Shown here in pieces: positions 1 to 7,405 of a stretch of DNA of 14,024 nt. This stretch comes from Flavobacteriaceae bacterium UBA6268. GTDB lineage: Bacteria > Bacteroidota > Bacteroidia > Flavobacteriales > Flavobacteriaceae. Position 1 is the first letter of the stretch. Each line of letters opens with the position of its first letter. The position numbers and the translations under genes are program-made. A model generated the notes under the pieces. The model did not search any database. It saw only the letters and a program-made list of their open reading frames with translations, and had not been told where the DNA came from. The stretch covers positions 1 to 14,024 of the forward strand of contig DJVA01000012.1 in the NCBI GenBank assembly GCA_002440705.1, written 5' to 3'.

Positions 1-26
1 TCTTTTAAGTTGAATGTACTCCTCAT
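1..26 (-). CDS. 5' end of probable tyrosine recombinase (integrase), partial
   Basis: Only eight codons are inside the window (MRSTFNLK, then the edge). ATG is at 24-26 on the minus strand. This N-terminus resembles the start of Bacteroidota phage-type integrases, which often open with a short 'xSTFNLKxP' strand. The context supports it: 150 bp upstream lies a tRNA 3'-end remnant of the kind used as an attachment site, with paired direct repeats between, the usual int-next-to-att arrangement of integrative elements. The leader before the ATG is A-rich (taaaaat), normal for this phylum. Eight residues cannot prove the family, and another protein is possible. Confidence 0.45.
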
Positions 27-38
27 ATTTTTAGGTGG

Positions 39-59
39 GGTGTAAGTATAGGTGTAAGT
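39..59. repeat. paired 9-bp direct repeats upstream of the integrase start
   Basis: GGTGTAAGT occurs at 39-47 and again at 51-59, identical and 12 bp apart, about one helical turn. An inverted pair, TAGGTGG at 32-38 and CCACCTA at 84-90, brackets them. Closely spaced short direct repeats between an integrase gene and its att site are typical of arm-type integrase or excisionase binding sites, or of a repressor operator. Binding is inferred; the repeats are seen directly. Confidence 0.5.
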
Positions 60-169
60 TTTGTTATATTTAGCTATGTATTTCCACCTATTACTGAATA
101 TAAAAATACGTATTAAATCTCATAAAACCTAATGTAATACGGGGTGTTTAGTTATAATTACCTATAAAA

Positions 170-195
170 GGTTCAATTTCCTCTTCCTCCGCAAA
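170..195 (+). other. attachment-site-like tRNA-Ser 3'-end remnant (copy 1)
   Basis: The stretch reads as the end of a tRNA: T-loop TTCAATT at 172-178, a T-stem strand at 179-183, acceptor strand TTCCTCC at 184-190, then discriminator G191 and CA. A G discriminator with this acceptor fits tRNA-Ser. The rest of a tRNA is missing upstream: there is no GGAGGAA acceptor partner, D-arm or anticodon arm. It is therefore a remnant of the type left at the far end of an element integrated in a tRNA 3' end. The intact tRNA-Ser would be expected at the other end of the element, left of the window. Confidence 0.6.
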
Positions 196-197
196 AA

Positions 198-229
198 GAA
201 ACCTACAACTTAGTTGTAGGTTTTTTGTT
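198..229. terminator. Rho-independent terminator, probably bidirectional
   Basis: CCTACAAC at 202-209 pairs with GTTGTAGG at 213-220, extendable through flanking A/T pairs, followed by six T residues at 221-226. The A-run on the left side gives a U-tract on the other strand as well. It sits a few bases after the tRNA-Ser 3' remnant, so it is probably the native terminator of the original tRNA transcript. Confidence 0.75.
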
Positions 230-349
230 TTCAGAAATATTGAAAATTATAATTTCATAAATGCACGAAGACAAAAAATCAAGCAAGTAAAACTTGCGTA
301 GGCTTCTATGATTGTATTGGATACCTCTCTTGGGGGCATCACCAAAGGT

Positions 350-369
350 AATCCCTCTTCCTCCGCAAA
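350..369 (+). other. second tRNA-Ser 3'-end copy (att-like direct repeat)
   Basis: CCTCTTCCTCCGCAAA at 354-369 is identical to 180-195. Here the T-stem strand is CCCTC (353-357), followed by TTCCTCC, G and CA. Again no tRNA body precedes it; at the expected start near 282 there is only an unrelated small hairpin (GCAAGT 283-288 / ACTTGC 292-297). Two copies 174 bp apart suggest successive or tandem integrations at the same tRNA, or partial excision that left a scar. The rest of 232-500 holds no credible gene, only a weak hairpin at 384-417 (AAAGCAG/CTGCTTT). Confidence 0.55.
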
Positions 370-502
370 CAAACGCAACTTTTAAAGCAGCTGAAAAGGA
401 TTGAAAAAGCCTGCTTTTGTGGCCGACTGGAATAGAAAAAAGGGTTGAGTCTATAAATTTTTTATTTTTTCCGATATTTAGGGCCCTAGCGATGACCAAC
501 GA

Positions 503-1393
503 ATGAAAAAATTACTATTGCTACTGCTTTTATCCAGTCCCTTACTGCGCGCTCAGGAATACGAGCCGCTGCTGTATTATTACAACGAATGGCACTTTAC
601 CACCTGTTTCTTTGGCTGCTTGACCGATGTGTACTACACCAACGGCGACACCCTAGTGGGCGGAAAAAATTACAAAGTCTTGGATGGCTACCATTTCATC
701 TCACGGACGTTTTTGCTACGGGAAGAAACCCAAAACAAAAAAGTGTACCTAAAACTAATGAATACAGCGGGTTTCCCCGAATACCTCCTCTATGATTTCT
801 CGATGGAAGTAGGCGATTCCATCGACATGCGAAACCCCATTACCCCATTTCCCGAAGAGGCAGGGTACTACATCTTGGATTCCATCGTTCCCCGAACCTT
901 GGCCAATGGGAACGATTACAATCACTTTTACCTTTCCCCTTCCCTTTCCAACACGGTCAGTACCACCAACGCGGTCTGGATAGAGGGCATAGGTTCCCTG
1001 TCGCTCATCAATGCCCCCAGCGGCTATCCCGATATTAACGGTGTGGGACATTTGAGCTGTGCCTTCAAAAACTCGAACCTGTTTTACTCCAACCTCGATT
1101 CCATCGATGGTTGCGACCCGGTCATTATCCTTGATAGCGAAGCATTTTCCAATCCGTTTTCCGAGGTCATCGTCAGCAAATCGAGCTTGGAGGGTCATTT
1201 CGCGATTCGAAATGTGGAACACATTCCCTTTATCGATCTGTACGACCTTAACGGAAAGAGAATCCAAAGCTTGACCAACAATGGAAATCCAGAAATCCAA
1301 ATCAATCTTTCGGGTCAGGCCCCTGGCATCTTTTTGTTAGTGCTTACTTCGAATACTTTGAAGAAACGGGTGTTTAAAGTGATTCACCAATAG
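503..1393 (+). CDS. secreted protein with type IX secretion (T9SS type A) C-terminal sorting domain
   Basis: A 296-residue protein with a signal peptide (MKKLLLLLLLSSPLLRAQ, cleavage likely after residue 18). The body (about 20-215) has no domain I recognise and is rich in aromatic and Asp/Asn residues, with an early CFFGC pair of cysteines. The last 80 residues, from the NPF at about 217, have the look of a Por-secretion C-terminal domain: an 'IDLYDLNGKRI' strand, a short 'LSGQAPGIFLLVL' segment and a final basic 'KKRVFKVIHQ' strand. Such proteins cross the outer membrane by T9SS and are released or anchored at the surface. It stands alone, with the att region upstream and a 228-bp gap downstream. 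The substrate or ligand is unknown. Confidence 0.8.
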   Translation: MKKLLLLLLLSSPLLRAQEYEPLLYYYNEWHFTTCFFGCLTDVYYTNGDTLVGGKNYKVLDGYHFISRTFLLREETQNKKVYLKLMNTAGFPEYLLYDFSMEVGDSIDMRNPITPFPEEAGYYILDSIVPRTLANGNDYNHFYLSPSLSNTVSTTNAVWIEGIGSLSLINAPSGYPDINGVGHLSCAFKNSNLFYSNLDSIDGCDPVIILDSEAFSNPFSEVIVSKSSLEGHFAIRNVEHIPFIDLYDLNGKRIQSLTNNGNPEIQINLSGQAPGIFLLVLTSNTLKKRVFKVIHQ

Positions 1394-1621
1394 ACCTTTT
1401 CGAATAAGACTTTATGATCAATTCATCCGCCGAAACTCATTGGGCAAACAATGCAAGTGTCGACAAAATAAGCAACAGACGGCAACCCCAACAAATACAA
1501 ACTGTCTGAAGCAAAATAGTCCAACCAAAGCGTATCAAACTGCTGCAAGGTTCCAGAAGCTAATACAAACAATTAACAAATGGAATTAGAAATAATTCGT
1601 ATCTTAAAAAAAAATTAAATC
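1394..1621. other. intergenic region before the molybdenum hydroxylase operon
   Basis: This gap of 228 bp contains no supported gene; a 31-codon ATG frame from 1414 looks random. The last 60 bases before iorA are strongly A-rich (a run of nine A at about 1606-1614), as is usual for Bacteroidota leaders. The operon promoter must lie here, but I could not pick out a convincing TAnnTTTG/TTG pair by eye. Confidence 0.4.
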
Positions 1622-2089
1622 ATGGCAACTTACGACTTAAAAATCAACGGCAAGAGCCATTCCGTGGAGGTGGATCCGTCCACCCCCATCCTCTGGGTAC
1701 TGCGGGATCACTTGCAGCTTGTGGGCACCAAATACGGTTGTGGTATCGCGCAATGCGGTGCCTGTACCATACACATCGATGGCTCCGCCACCCGTTCCTG
1801 CCAAATCCCCGTATCCGCAATTGGTACGGCCGAAATCACTACCATTGAAGGACTTTCTGAAAAAGGCGATCACCCTGTTCAAAAAGCGTGGTTGGAACAC
1901 GACGTCCCACAGTGCGGCTATTGCCAAGCAGGGCAAATCATGACAGCTGCGGCACTGCTGAACTCCAATCCGCACCCTACGGACGAAGACATCGAATCGA
2001 CCATGAACGGCAATATTTGTCGTTGCGGCACCTATTTACGAATCAAAGCCGCTATTAAAACGGCAGCCAATTCAGGAACCCTTTCCTAA
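1622..2089 (+). CDS. (2Fe-2S)-binding subunit of a molybdenum hydroxylase (IorA / isoquinoline 1-oxidoreductase alpha type)
   Basis: A 155-residue protein of the usual length for the small iron-sulfur subunit of xanthine-oxidase-family hydroxylases. It passes electrons from the molybdenum site to the acceptor. Residues 1-75 form the plant-ferredoxin-like domain with Cys40, Cys45, Cys48 and Cys60 (CGCGIAQCGAC). Residues 85-150 form the helical [2Fe-2S] domain with Cys98, Cys101, Cys133 and Cys135 (QCGYCQAGQ, NICRCGTY). All eight ligands are present. There is no signal peptide. Its partner gene follows after 15 bp and does carry a Tat signal, so this subunit is probably folded in the cytoplasm and co-exported with it. 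A separate FAD subunit is absent, which fits the two-subunit IorAB type. The substrate cannot be read from the sequence. Confidence 0.93.
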   Translation: MATYDLKINGKSHSVEVDPSTPILWVLRDHLQLVGTKYGCGIAQCGACTIHIDGSATRSCQIPVSAIGTAEITTIEGLSEKGDHPVQKAWLEHDVPQCGYCQAGQIMTAAALLNSNPHPTDEDIESTMNGNICRCGTYLRIKAAIKTAANSGTLS

Positions 2090-2104
2090 TAAAAACAAAA
2101 GAAA

Positions 2105-4357
2105 ATGAGTCTAGTTAGAACAACATACGGAAGACGTGCCTTTATCCAACGGGTTGGATTGGCCGGTGGTGGAATGATGATCGGGTTTAGTTGGTTGGCT
2201 TCCTGCAAAGAAGCAACCCCCGAAGAGGTGGCCATGATGCCCAAGGAGTGGTTTGAAATCAATGGTTATTTAAAAATTGGTGACAATGGCATGGTTACCA
2301 TCATGTCTCCCAATCCCGAAATTGGCCAAAACGTTAAGACCTCCATGCCCATGATCATTGCCGAGGAACTGGATACCGATTGGAATAACGTCATTGTAGA
2401 ACAAGCACCGCTCAATACCGACCTTTTCACAAGGCAATTAGCTGGCGGCAGCCAGTCCATCCGACAAGGTTGGGAAGGGCTTCGGATGGCCGGCGCTACG
2501 GCACGACACATGTTGAAAGAAGCCGCGGCACAAGCTTGGCAAGTTCCCGTGGCCGAAATTACCACGGCAGCAGGAATGTTGCAGCATCAAGCCACCGGAC
2601 AATCCGCAAACTATGGGGAAATGGCTTCTGCCGCTGCACAAATTGAAGTACCGGAACAAGTGGAATTAAAGGATAAAAAGGATTTCAACATCATAGGTAC
2701 CTCCCGTAAAAATGTGGATGGCAAGAAGATTGTTACGGGCCAACCCCTCTACGGATTGGATACCTACAAAGAAGGCATGCTCATTGCCATGGTGGTGCAT
2801 CCTCCTGCGTTTGGGATGAAATTCCAGTCCATGGATACCTCCTCCGTCACTAGCATGCCGGGGATCAAGGACGTATTCACCATCAATACCTATAAAGAGG
2901 ACACCCCTCGAAGTTTCTCCGACATTGCTACCTTCAACGAAATGGTGGTCATTGTAGGGGAAACCACTTGGCAGGTAATGCAGGCCAAAAAGGCCCTTTC
3001 GGTGAGCTGGGAAGAGGCCCCAAATGTGAGTTATGACGTTGATTTTTTTGGAGGAAGTCTCACCACCGAATACCCTGCAGGACTGGAAAACACCAAATCA
3101 CATCATTTGAAAATGGTGGAAATGGCCAGTAAAAAAGGCAACGTGGTTCGTAAGGATGGCAATGTGGAAAAGGCCTTCCAAAAAGCTGCAAAAGTGTTGG
3201 AACGCAGTTATTCCTGCCCTTTCTTGGCACACAATACCATGGAACCCATGAATTTTTATGCCAACGTAACTACCGACTTTGCCGAATTGATTGGCCCCAT
3301 TCAAACCCCAGAATTTATGGAAAAAAGCGTCGCTGCGCGGTTGGGTTTGCCTTTGGAAAAGGTGGACATCCAAATGACCCGCATGGGTGGAGGGTTTGGC
3401 CGAAGGCTGTATGGACATTTTTTGGTGGAAGCAGCGGTTATTTCCCAAAAAGTTGGGGCCCCAATAAAATTGGTCTACACCCGTGAAGATGACATGACCT
3501 TTGGAAATTACCGTCCCTCCTATTACGTGACCTATAAAGCCGGTTTGGATGAAAACAACAACCTCATTGCATTTCATGTGAAGGCTGGTGGTATTCCGGA
3601 AAGTCCCTTGTTTGCCAATCGCTTCCCGGCAGGGAGCGTAGAAAATTACCTAGCAGAGGATTGGACCATCAAGTCCAATGTGAGTGTTGGCGCTTGGAGG
3701 GCACCCCGTTCCAATTTCATTGCGGGGGCGGAACAATCATTCTTGGACGAAGTAGCCGAATTGGCCGGAAAGGACCCCATTGATTTCCGACTGGAATTGT
3801 TCGACAAGGCCATTAAGAATCCCGTAGGGGAGAATAATGACTATGATGCCGAACGCTATGCTGGCGTTTTGAAACTTGTGAAGGAAAAATCCAATTGGGG
3901 TACTGCAAAGCCAGGAGTTTCACGAGGTGTTGCGGCCTATTTCTGTCACAATTCCTACGTGGCGCAAGTGCTGGATCTTACCATGCAAAATGGGACGCCC
4001 AAAATCAACAAGGTATACAGTGCGGTAGATTGTGGTATTGTGGTAAACCCCGATGCGGCTTCCAACATGATTGAAGGCGGTGTGGTGGATGGAATAGGCC
4101 ACTCCATGTATAGCGCCATGACGTTCAATAATGGCGAGCCACAGGCAAGTAATTTTGACAAATACAGACTCATACGCCATCAAGAGGCCCCCATGGAACA
4201 AGAAGTGCATTTTGCAAAAAATGACATCGATCCAACGGGATTGGGGGAACCTCCGTTGCCTCCGGTAATGGGTGCCTTAGCCAATGCCCTTTACAAGGCG
4301 ACTGATAAACGCTATTACCACCAACCCTTCATGACCAACAAACCCTTTTTAGGATAG
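2105..4357 (+). CDS. molybdopterin-binding subunit of a xanthine-oxidase-family hydroxylase (IorB type), Tat signal with lipobox
   Basis: A 750-residue large subunit that holds the molybdenum cofactor. The N-terminus has twin arginines (GRRAFIQRVG, R10-R11), a hydrophobic stretch and a lipobox LASC with Cys34, so Tat export followed by lipidation is predicted. Downstream are the family marks: an aldehyde oxidase/xanthine dehydrogenase a/b-hammerhead segment at about 200-310 ('GQPLYGLD'), the glycine-rich cofactor motif GGGFGRR at 428-434, and near the end GLGEPPLPP at 712-720, whose Glu715 is the expected active-site glutamate. 'GAWRAPRSN' at about 534 is another typical cofactor contact. It is co-transcribed with the 2Fe-2S subunit upstream (15 bp gap) and XdhC/MocA-like maturation genes downstream. 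IorB relatives oxidise N-heterocycles or aldehydes; the substrate here is open. Confidence 0.93.
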   Translation: MSLVRTTYGRRAFIQRVGLAGGGMMIGFSWLASCKEATPEEVAMMPKEWFEINGYLKIGDNGMVTIMSPNPEIGQNVKTSMPMIIAEELDTDWNNVIVEQAPLNTDLFTRQLAGGSQSIRQGWEGLRMAGATARHMLKEAAAQAWQVPVAEITTAAGMLQHQATGQSANYGEMASAAAQIEVPEQVELKDKKDFNIIGTSRKNVDGKKIVTGQPLYGLDTYKEGMLIAMVVHPPAFGMKFQSMDTSSVTSMPGIKDVFTINTYKEDTPRSFSDIATFNEMVVIVGETTWQVMQAKKALSVSWEEAPNVSYDVDFFGGSLTTEYPAGLENTKSHHLKMVEMASKKGNVVRKDGNVEKAFQKAAKVLERSYSCPFLAHNTMEPMNFYANVTTDFAELIGPIQTPEFMEKSVAARLGLPLEKVDIQMTRMGGGFGRRLYGHFLVEAAVISQKVGAPIKLVYTREDDMTFGNYRPSYYVTYKAGLDENNNLIAFHVKAGGIPESPLFANRFPAGSVENYLAEDWTIKSNVSVGAWRAPRSNFIAGAEQSFLDEVAELAGKDPIDFRLELFDKAIKNPVGENNDYDAERYAGVLKLVKEKSNWGTAKPGVSRGVAAYFCHNSYVAQVLDLTMQNGTPKINKVYSAVDCGIVVNPDAASNMIEGGVVDGIGHSMYSAMTFNNGEPQASNFDKYRLIRHQEAPMEQEVHFAKNDIDPTGLGEPPLPPVMGALANALYKATDKRYYHQPFMTNKPFLG

Positions 4358-4379
4358 CAAGTTCAAATACCTGTTGGAA

Positions 4380-5396
4380 ATGACGCATGAATTCAGGAAC
4401 CTGATCACCATAGCCCATCTATGGCAAAAGCAAGGTCACAAGGTTGTCATGGCTACCGTAGTAGCACGGGAAGGGTCTTCCTATCGTCGTCCCGGAGTGA
4501 GGATGTTGGTAAACGAATCTGGCGAAATGATGGGAGCCGTTAGTGGTGGATGCGTGGAAAAAGAGGTGCTACGACAGTCCCAATCGGTTTTTAAAGAGGG
4601 TAAACCCAAAATGATGGCGTATGATGGACGCTACCGCTTGGGGTGTGAAGGGGTACTCTACGTCCTATTGGAACCCATTGCAATTTCTGAAGTGATTTAC
4701 GGCCAGCTACAGCCCTATTTTCAGGAGCGAATCCCGTTTGCGTGCCATAGCTATTTTTTCAAACAGGAAGGGGAAGCAGAAGGCATGGGATCCGTTTTGG
4801 TATTGAAAGGAAAAAAACATCCGCTTTATGACGCCTTTTCAGAAAAAACTGCCACGAAGACCGAAATCTTTTCCCAAGAATTTTCCCCAATTTTTCAACT
4901 GTATATTTTTGGGGCGGAACACGATGCGGTCGAACTCTGCAAAATGGGATATCTTTTGGGTTGGGATGTGTATGTGGTTGCCACTCCCGATGAAGAAAAA
5001 ACAATACACTATTTTGAAGGGGCCACCGCATTGTGGACTCCTCATTTCGATGCGCTGGATGTTTCAAGAATCGACGCCCAAACGGCCGTCGTGTTGATGT
5101 CCCACAGTTTTCATAAAGATGTACAGTACCTCATGGCTCTAAGGGATGTGCAACCGGCCTACTTTGGGCTGCTAGGCCCCAAACACCGCCGGGAGCGACT
5201 ATTTTCAGAATTTTTGGATCGTTATCCCGATACCCCATTTAACTTCTTCGAACAACTGAAAGGACCTGCTGGAATTGACATCGGTGCGGAAAGTGCCTCC
5301 GAAATTGCCGTTTCCATCGTAGCAGAGATTCTTAGTACTATCCGAAAAACCCTGCCCCAATCCCTACAACACAAAACGGGGAACATCCATGACTAA
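4380..5396 (+). CDS. xdhC: XdhC/CoxI family molybdenum cofactor maturation protein
   Basis: A 338-residue protein starting at ATG 4380; the frame opens six bases earlier at TTG 4374, but the ATG is the better start. XdhC proteins bind molybdenum cofactor, help sulfurate it and hand it to the apo-hydroxylase. The N-terminal XdhC/CoxI domain carries 'VAREGSSYRRPGVRM' (about 28-42) and SGGCVE at 55-60 with the conserved Cys58. A Rossmann-like C-terminal domain begins with 'LYIFGAEHDA' (Gly178), and the family's ending 'PAGIDIGAESASEIA' starts at Pro296. The gene lies 22 bp after the large-subunit gene and overlaps the next gene by 8 bases, indicating translational coupling. Its role as the dedicated chaperone of the upstream enzyme is inferred from position. 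Confidence 0.9.
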   Translation: MTHEFRNLITIAHLWQKQGHKVVMATVVAREGSSYRRPGVRMLVNESGEMMGAVSGGCVEKEVLRQSQSVFKEGKPKMMAYDGRYRLGCEGVLYVLLEPIAISEVIYGQLQPYFQERIPFACHSYFFKQEGEAEGMGSVLVLKGKKHPLYDAFSEKTATKTEIFSQEFSPIFQLYIFGAEHDAVELCKMGYLLGWDVYVVATPDEEKTIHYFEGATALWTPHFDALDVSRIDAQTAVVLMSHSFHKDVQYLMALRDVQPAYFGLLGPKHRRERLFSEFLDRYPDTPFNFFEQLKGPAGIDIGAESASEIAVSIVAEILSTIRKTLPQSLQHKTGNIHD

Positions 5397-6000
5397 ACTA
5401 CAGGTTTTATTGATGGCTGCAGGGGCCTCTAGCAGAATGGGCACCCAAAAAGCACTGCTTCCGTGGGGAGCCCATACCCTTTTGGAGCATCAATTATCGG
5501 TATTGCACCCTTTAAAACTTCCTGTAACCGTCGTATTGGGAGCCCAAGCAGCAGCGCCTATGGAACTACTTAAAAACCTTCCCGTTCCCATCAACTGCTG
5601 CTACAATCCATTGTGGGAAAAGGGTTTGGGGACTTCCATTGCTTTTGGAACGCAAGAGGTTTTTAAATCGAACCCACATTTAGAAGGACTCCTCATTGCC
5701 TTGGCAGACCAACCCTTGGTGGAAACATCCCATTTTTTGAAAATGCTGGAATCATTTCAGCCAGGAAACGCAACCATTGTGGTATCCCAATCTTCCGATG
5801 GGCATTGGAGTGTCCCTGCATTGTTTGACGTCCAGTATTTTCCTGAACTTCAAAAACTCCAAGGAGATCGTGGCGCCATGAGCCTTATCCAAAAACACCA
5901 CGCCTCGGTAGCACCCGTTATTTGTGAAACCAGCTTGGAGGATATGGACACCCCCGAAGCGTACCAACAAATGCTTCGCAATTTTAACAGTCGATTGTAA
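5389..6000 (+). CDS. mocA: MocA-like molybdenum cofactor nucleotidyltransferase
   Basis: A 203-residue single-domain NTP transferase. The signature loop LMAAGASSRMG (8-18) with Lys21 and 'ALLPWG' binds the nucleotide, NPLWEKGLGTSI (73-84) is the family's second motif, and ADQP with Asp107 supplies the metal ligand. MocA attaches CMP to molybdopterin to make the cytosine dinucleotide form used by many xanthine-oxidase-family hydroxylases; related MobA attaches GMP. The operon neighbours (two hydroxylase subunits plus XdhC) favour the MocA role. The ATG overlaps the xdhC stop by 8 bases. It is convergent with the next, minus-strand gene, with only 33 bp between and no obvious terminator hairpin. 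Confidence 0.88.
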   Translation: MTKLQVLLMAAGASSRMGTQKALLPWGAHTLLEHQLSVLHPLKLPVTVVLGAQAAAPMELLKNLPVPINCCYNPLWEKGLGTSIAFGTQEVFKSNPHLEGLLIALADQPLVETSHFLKMLESFQPGNATIVVSQSSDGHWSVPALFDVQYFPELQKLQGDRGAMSLIQKHHASVAPVICETSLEDMDTPEAYQQMLRNFNSRL

Positions 6001-6033
6001 AAAGGCTTTCAAACCCTCATGAATTGATGGTGG

Positions 6034-6756
6034 CTATTCCTCGGGCAAGTACAATTTCATGCCTCCTTCCCATTGGGCAGCATCCAGATGACCCATTTGC
6101 GTTTCATCTTCGGAAAGCAAATGTACGTGCATATACGAATCGTGGTGGGTAAACACCCCTTGGTGCGCTTTGGAAAAGAAGCCTACCAATGTTACGGAAG
6201 CATCCTCCAATTCATAATTTACCTGTCCCTGATGCGCCTCTTGCGGTGAAGACACTTTCGTTCCCATAGGTAGGTTTTGAATGTGAATGGTTCCTTGTGA
6301 CAAAGTTCCTTTCAACATAAAAACAAAGGGACGTTTCAGGGCCTGGGTTTCAGCATCCAAATATGCTTCCAACGCTTTGAGGTTGTGTACCTCGTTGGAC
6401 AAGTGGGATGCTTTCCACTTCATGACGCGACCGTAGACAAAAAAGGGTGCGGATACTTCGGAGGTTTTGCTTACTTGCATGGTACTGTCCGAAACCACTC
6501 TTGAAACATAAGTTTGCCCATCAACAATCAACAATTCGCCCCTCAAGTAGCTCTCCGGACCTAAGCCATAAAGACCTTCCCTAGGGATAAGGGTGTCCAA
6601 GGAAAGCACCGGGCCGAGAGCGCCGTTCCACATCACGTTGCGCATAGCGCCCACAGAATGTACGGTTCCATCACTGCCAGGGAGGCTGGATGGCTTTGAT
6701 TGATTGTTGCATCCCAACAAGCTTAATATCAGTAGGGTAACCAATAATCGTTTCAT
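6034..6756 (-). CDS. lipoprotein with acetolactate decarboxylase-like (ALDC) domain
   Basis: A 240-residue protein with a lipoprotein signal (lipobox LLGC, Cys16), so it should be exported and membrane-anchored. The rest resembles alpha-acetolactate decarboxylase, a cytoplasmic zinc enzyme that converts acetolactate to acetoin. 'YLRGELLIVDG' with Glu74 matches the conserved GE-ldG segment, 'PFVFMLKGTLSQ' matches the PFya-GTF strand, and 'VTLVGFFSKAHQGVF' leads into HVHLLSED, then GHLD. His210, His212 and His223 have the +2/+11 spacing of the three zinc-binding histidines of the enzyme. The conserved active-site arginine after the GTF strand is not evident (GTIHIQ here), so the reaction may differ. 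It is the last gene of a minus-strand string, 6 bp after the HEAT-like gene. Confidence 0.72.
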   Translation of the reverse strand: MKRLLVTLLILSLLGCNNQSKPSSLPGSDGTVHSVGAMRNVMWNGALGPVLSLDTLIPREGLYGLGPESYLRGELLIVDGQTYVSRVVSDSTMQVSKTSEVSAPFFVYGRVMKWKASHLSNEVHNLKALEAYLDAETQALKRPFVFMLKGTLSQGTIHIQNLPMGTKVSSPQEAHQGQVNYELEDASVTLVGFFSKAHQGVFTHHDSYMHVHLLSEDETQMGHLDAAQWEGGMKLYLPEE

Positions 6757-6762
6757 GAACTG

Positions 6763-7392
6763 TTACTTTTTGGGCCTACGCAGCTTTTGAATCACTTTTT
6801 CTACCCGCTTCAGCTTGCTTTCTTTCTCAAAATCGCCAAGTCTGGCTTCAAGGGTGTTTACAAACACCTCCCGATGGGCGTCATCCACAATGGGCAAGGC
6901 CCGTTCCGCATACATGGGCATTTGGTTGGTAGGGCAATTCAGCAATTGGGTTTCCAGCAATTGAAACGCCTTTTCGGCATAGGCTTTCATACCACATAAC
7001 TTGATAAGTATATTGACCGCTTGATCACGGGTAATCACCGATCCCCCATCGGCAGCAGCCATGATGGTATCCAAGTGCTCACGCACAAAAGCCGCTTTTT
7101 CAGTAGTGATGGCGCTCAAGGCAGTCATCCCGCCCCATTGGAGTCGGTTGTTCTTGTGCGACAGCAAGTCCAGAAATACCGAAGCGTGTTCTGCAATCAA
7201 GGAAGGAGCCCGCTCCCCTATTTCATACAAGACCTTGATGCAGTCGTTTTGCAGTTTTTTGTGGTTCAGGTGGTCGACCAGTTCTTGGATGGCTTTTGCA
7301 TTGTTTGTTGCCACAATACGTTCCGCCAACTCGATGTTGGGGATTTCATCACGGCGGTTCAGGGAAGTGGCAAGGAGTTCAATAGGGTTCAT
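6763..7392 (-). CDS. HEAT-repeat-like alpha-solenoid protein
   Basis: A soluble 209-residue protein without signal peptide or membrane segment. It is built of amphipathic helix pairs recalling HEAT repeats, for example 'AKAIQELVDHLNHKKLQNDCIKVLYEIGERAPSLI' (cut here for description), then 'FLDLLSHKNNRLQWGGMTALSAIT' and 'TRDQAVNILIKLCG'. The C-terminus is basic (KLKRVEKVIQKLRRPKK). Such solenoids usually mediate protein-protein contacts; no catalytic motif is visible. It starts 13 bp after the DUF1801 gene and ends 6 bp before the ALDC-like lipoprotein gene, so it is very likely co-transcribed with both. No shared pathway is known to me. Confidence 0.7.
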   Translation of the reverse strand: MNPIELLATSLNRRDEIPNIELAERIVATNNAKAIQELVDHLNHKKLQNDCIKVLYEIGERAPSLIAEHASVFLDLLSHKNNRLQWGGMTALSAITTEKAAFVREHLDTIMAAADGGSVITRDQAVNILIKLCGMKAYAEKAFQLLETQLLNCPTNQMPMYAERALPIVDDAHREVFVNTLEARLGDFEKESKLKRVEKVIQKLRRPKK

Positions 7393-7405
7393 GGTGAAGA
7401 AAGCA

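Noticed and set aside
203..499. 98-codon minus-strand open frame across the att region
   Set aside because: It overlaps the terminator hairpin and the second tRNA-Ser 3' copy, and has no domain. The translated sequence looks like the chance frames that recur next to tRNA 3' ends.
755..1300. 181-codon frame antisense to the T9SS cargo gene
   Set aside because: It is a shadow of a real gene with signal peptide and sorting domain on the other strand; no recognisable motif.
3098..3577. 159-codon frame antisense to the molybdopterin subunit
   Set aside because: It is fully inside a confidently identified gene on the opposite strand, is His/Phe-rich as expected of an antisense frame, and has no motif.
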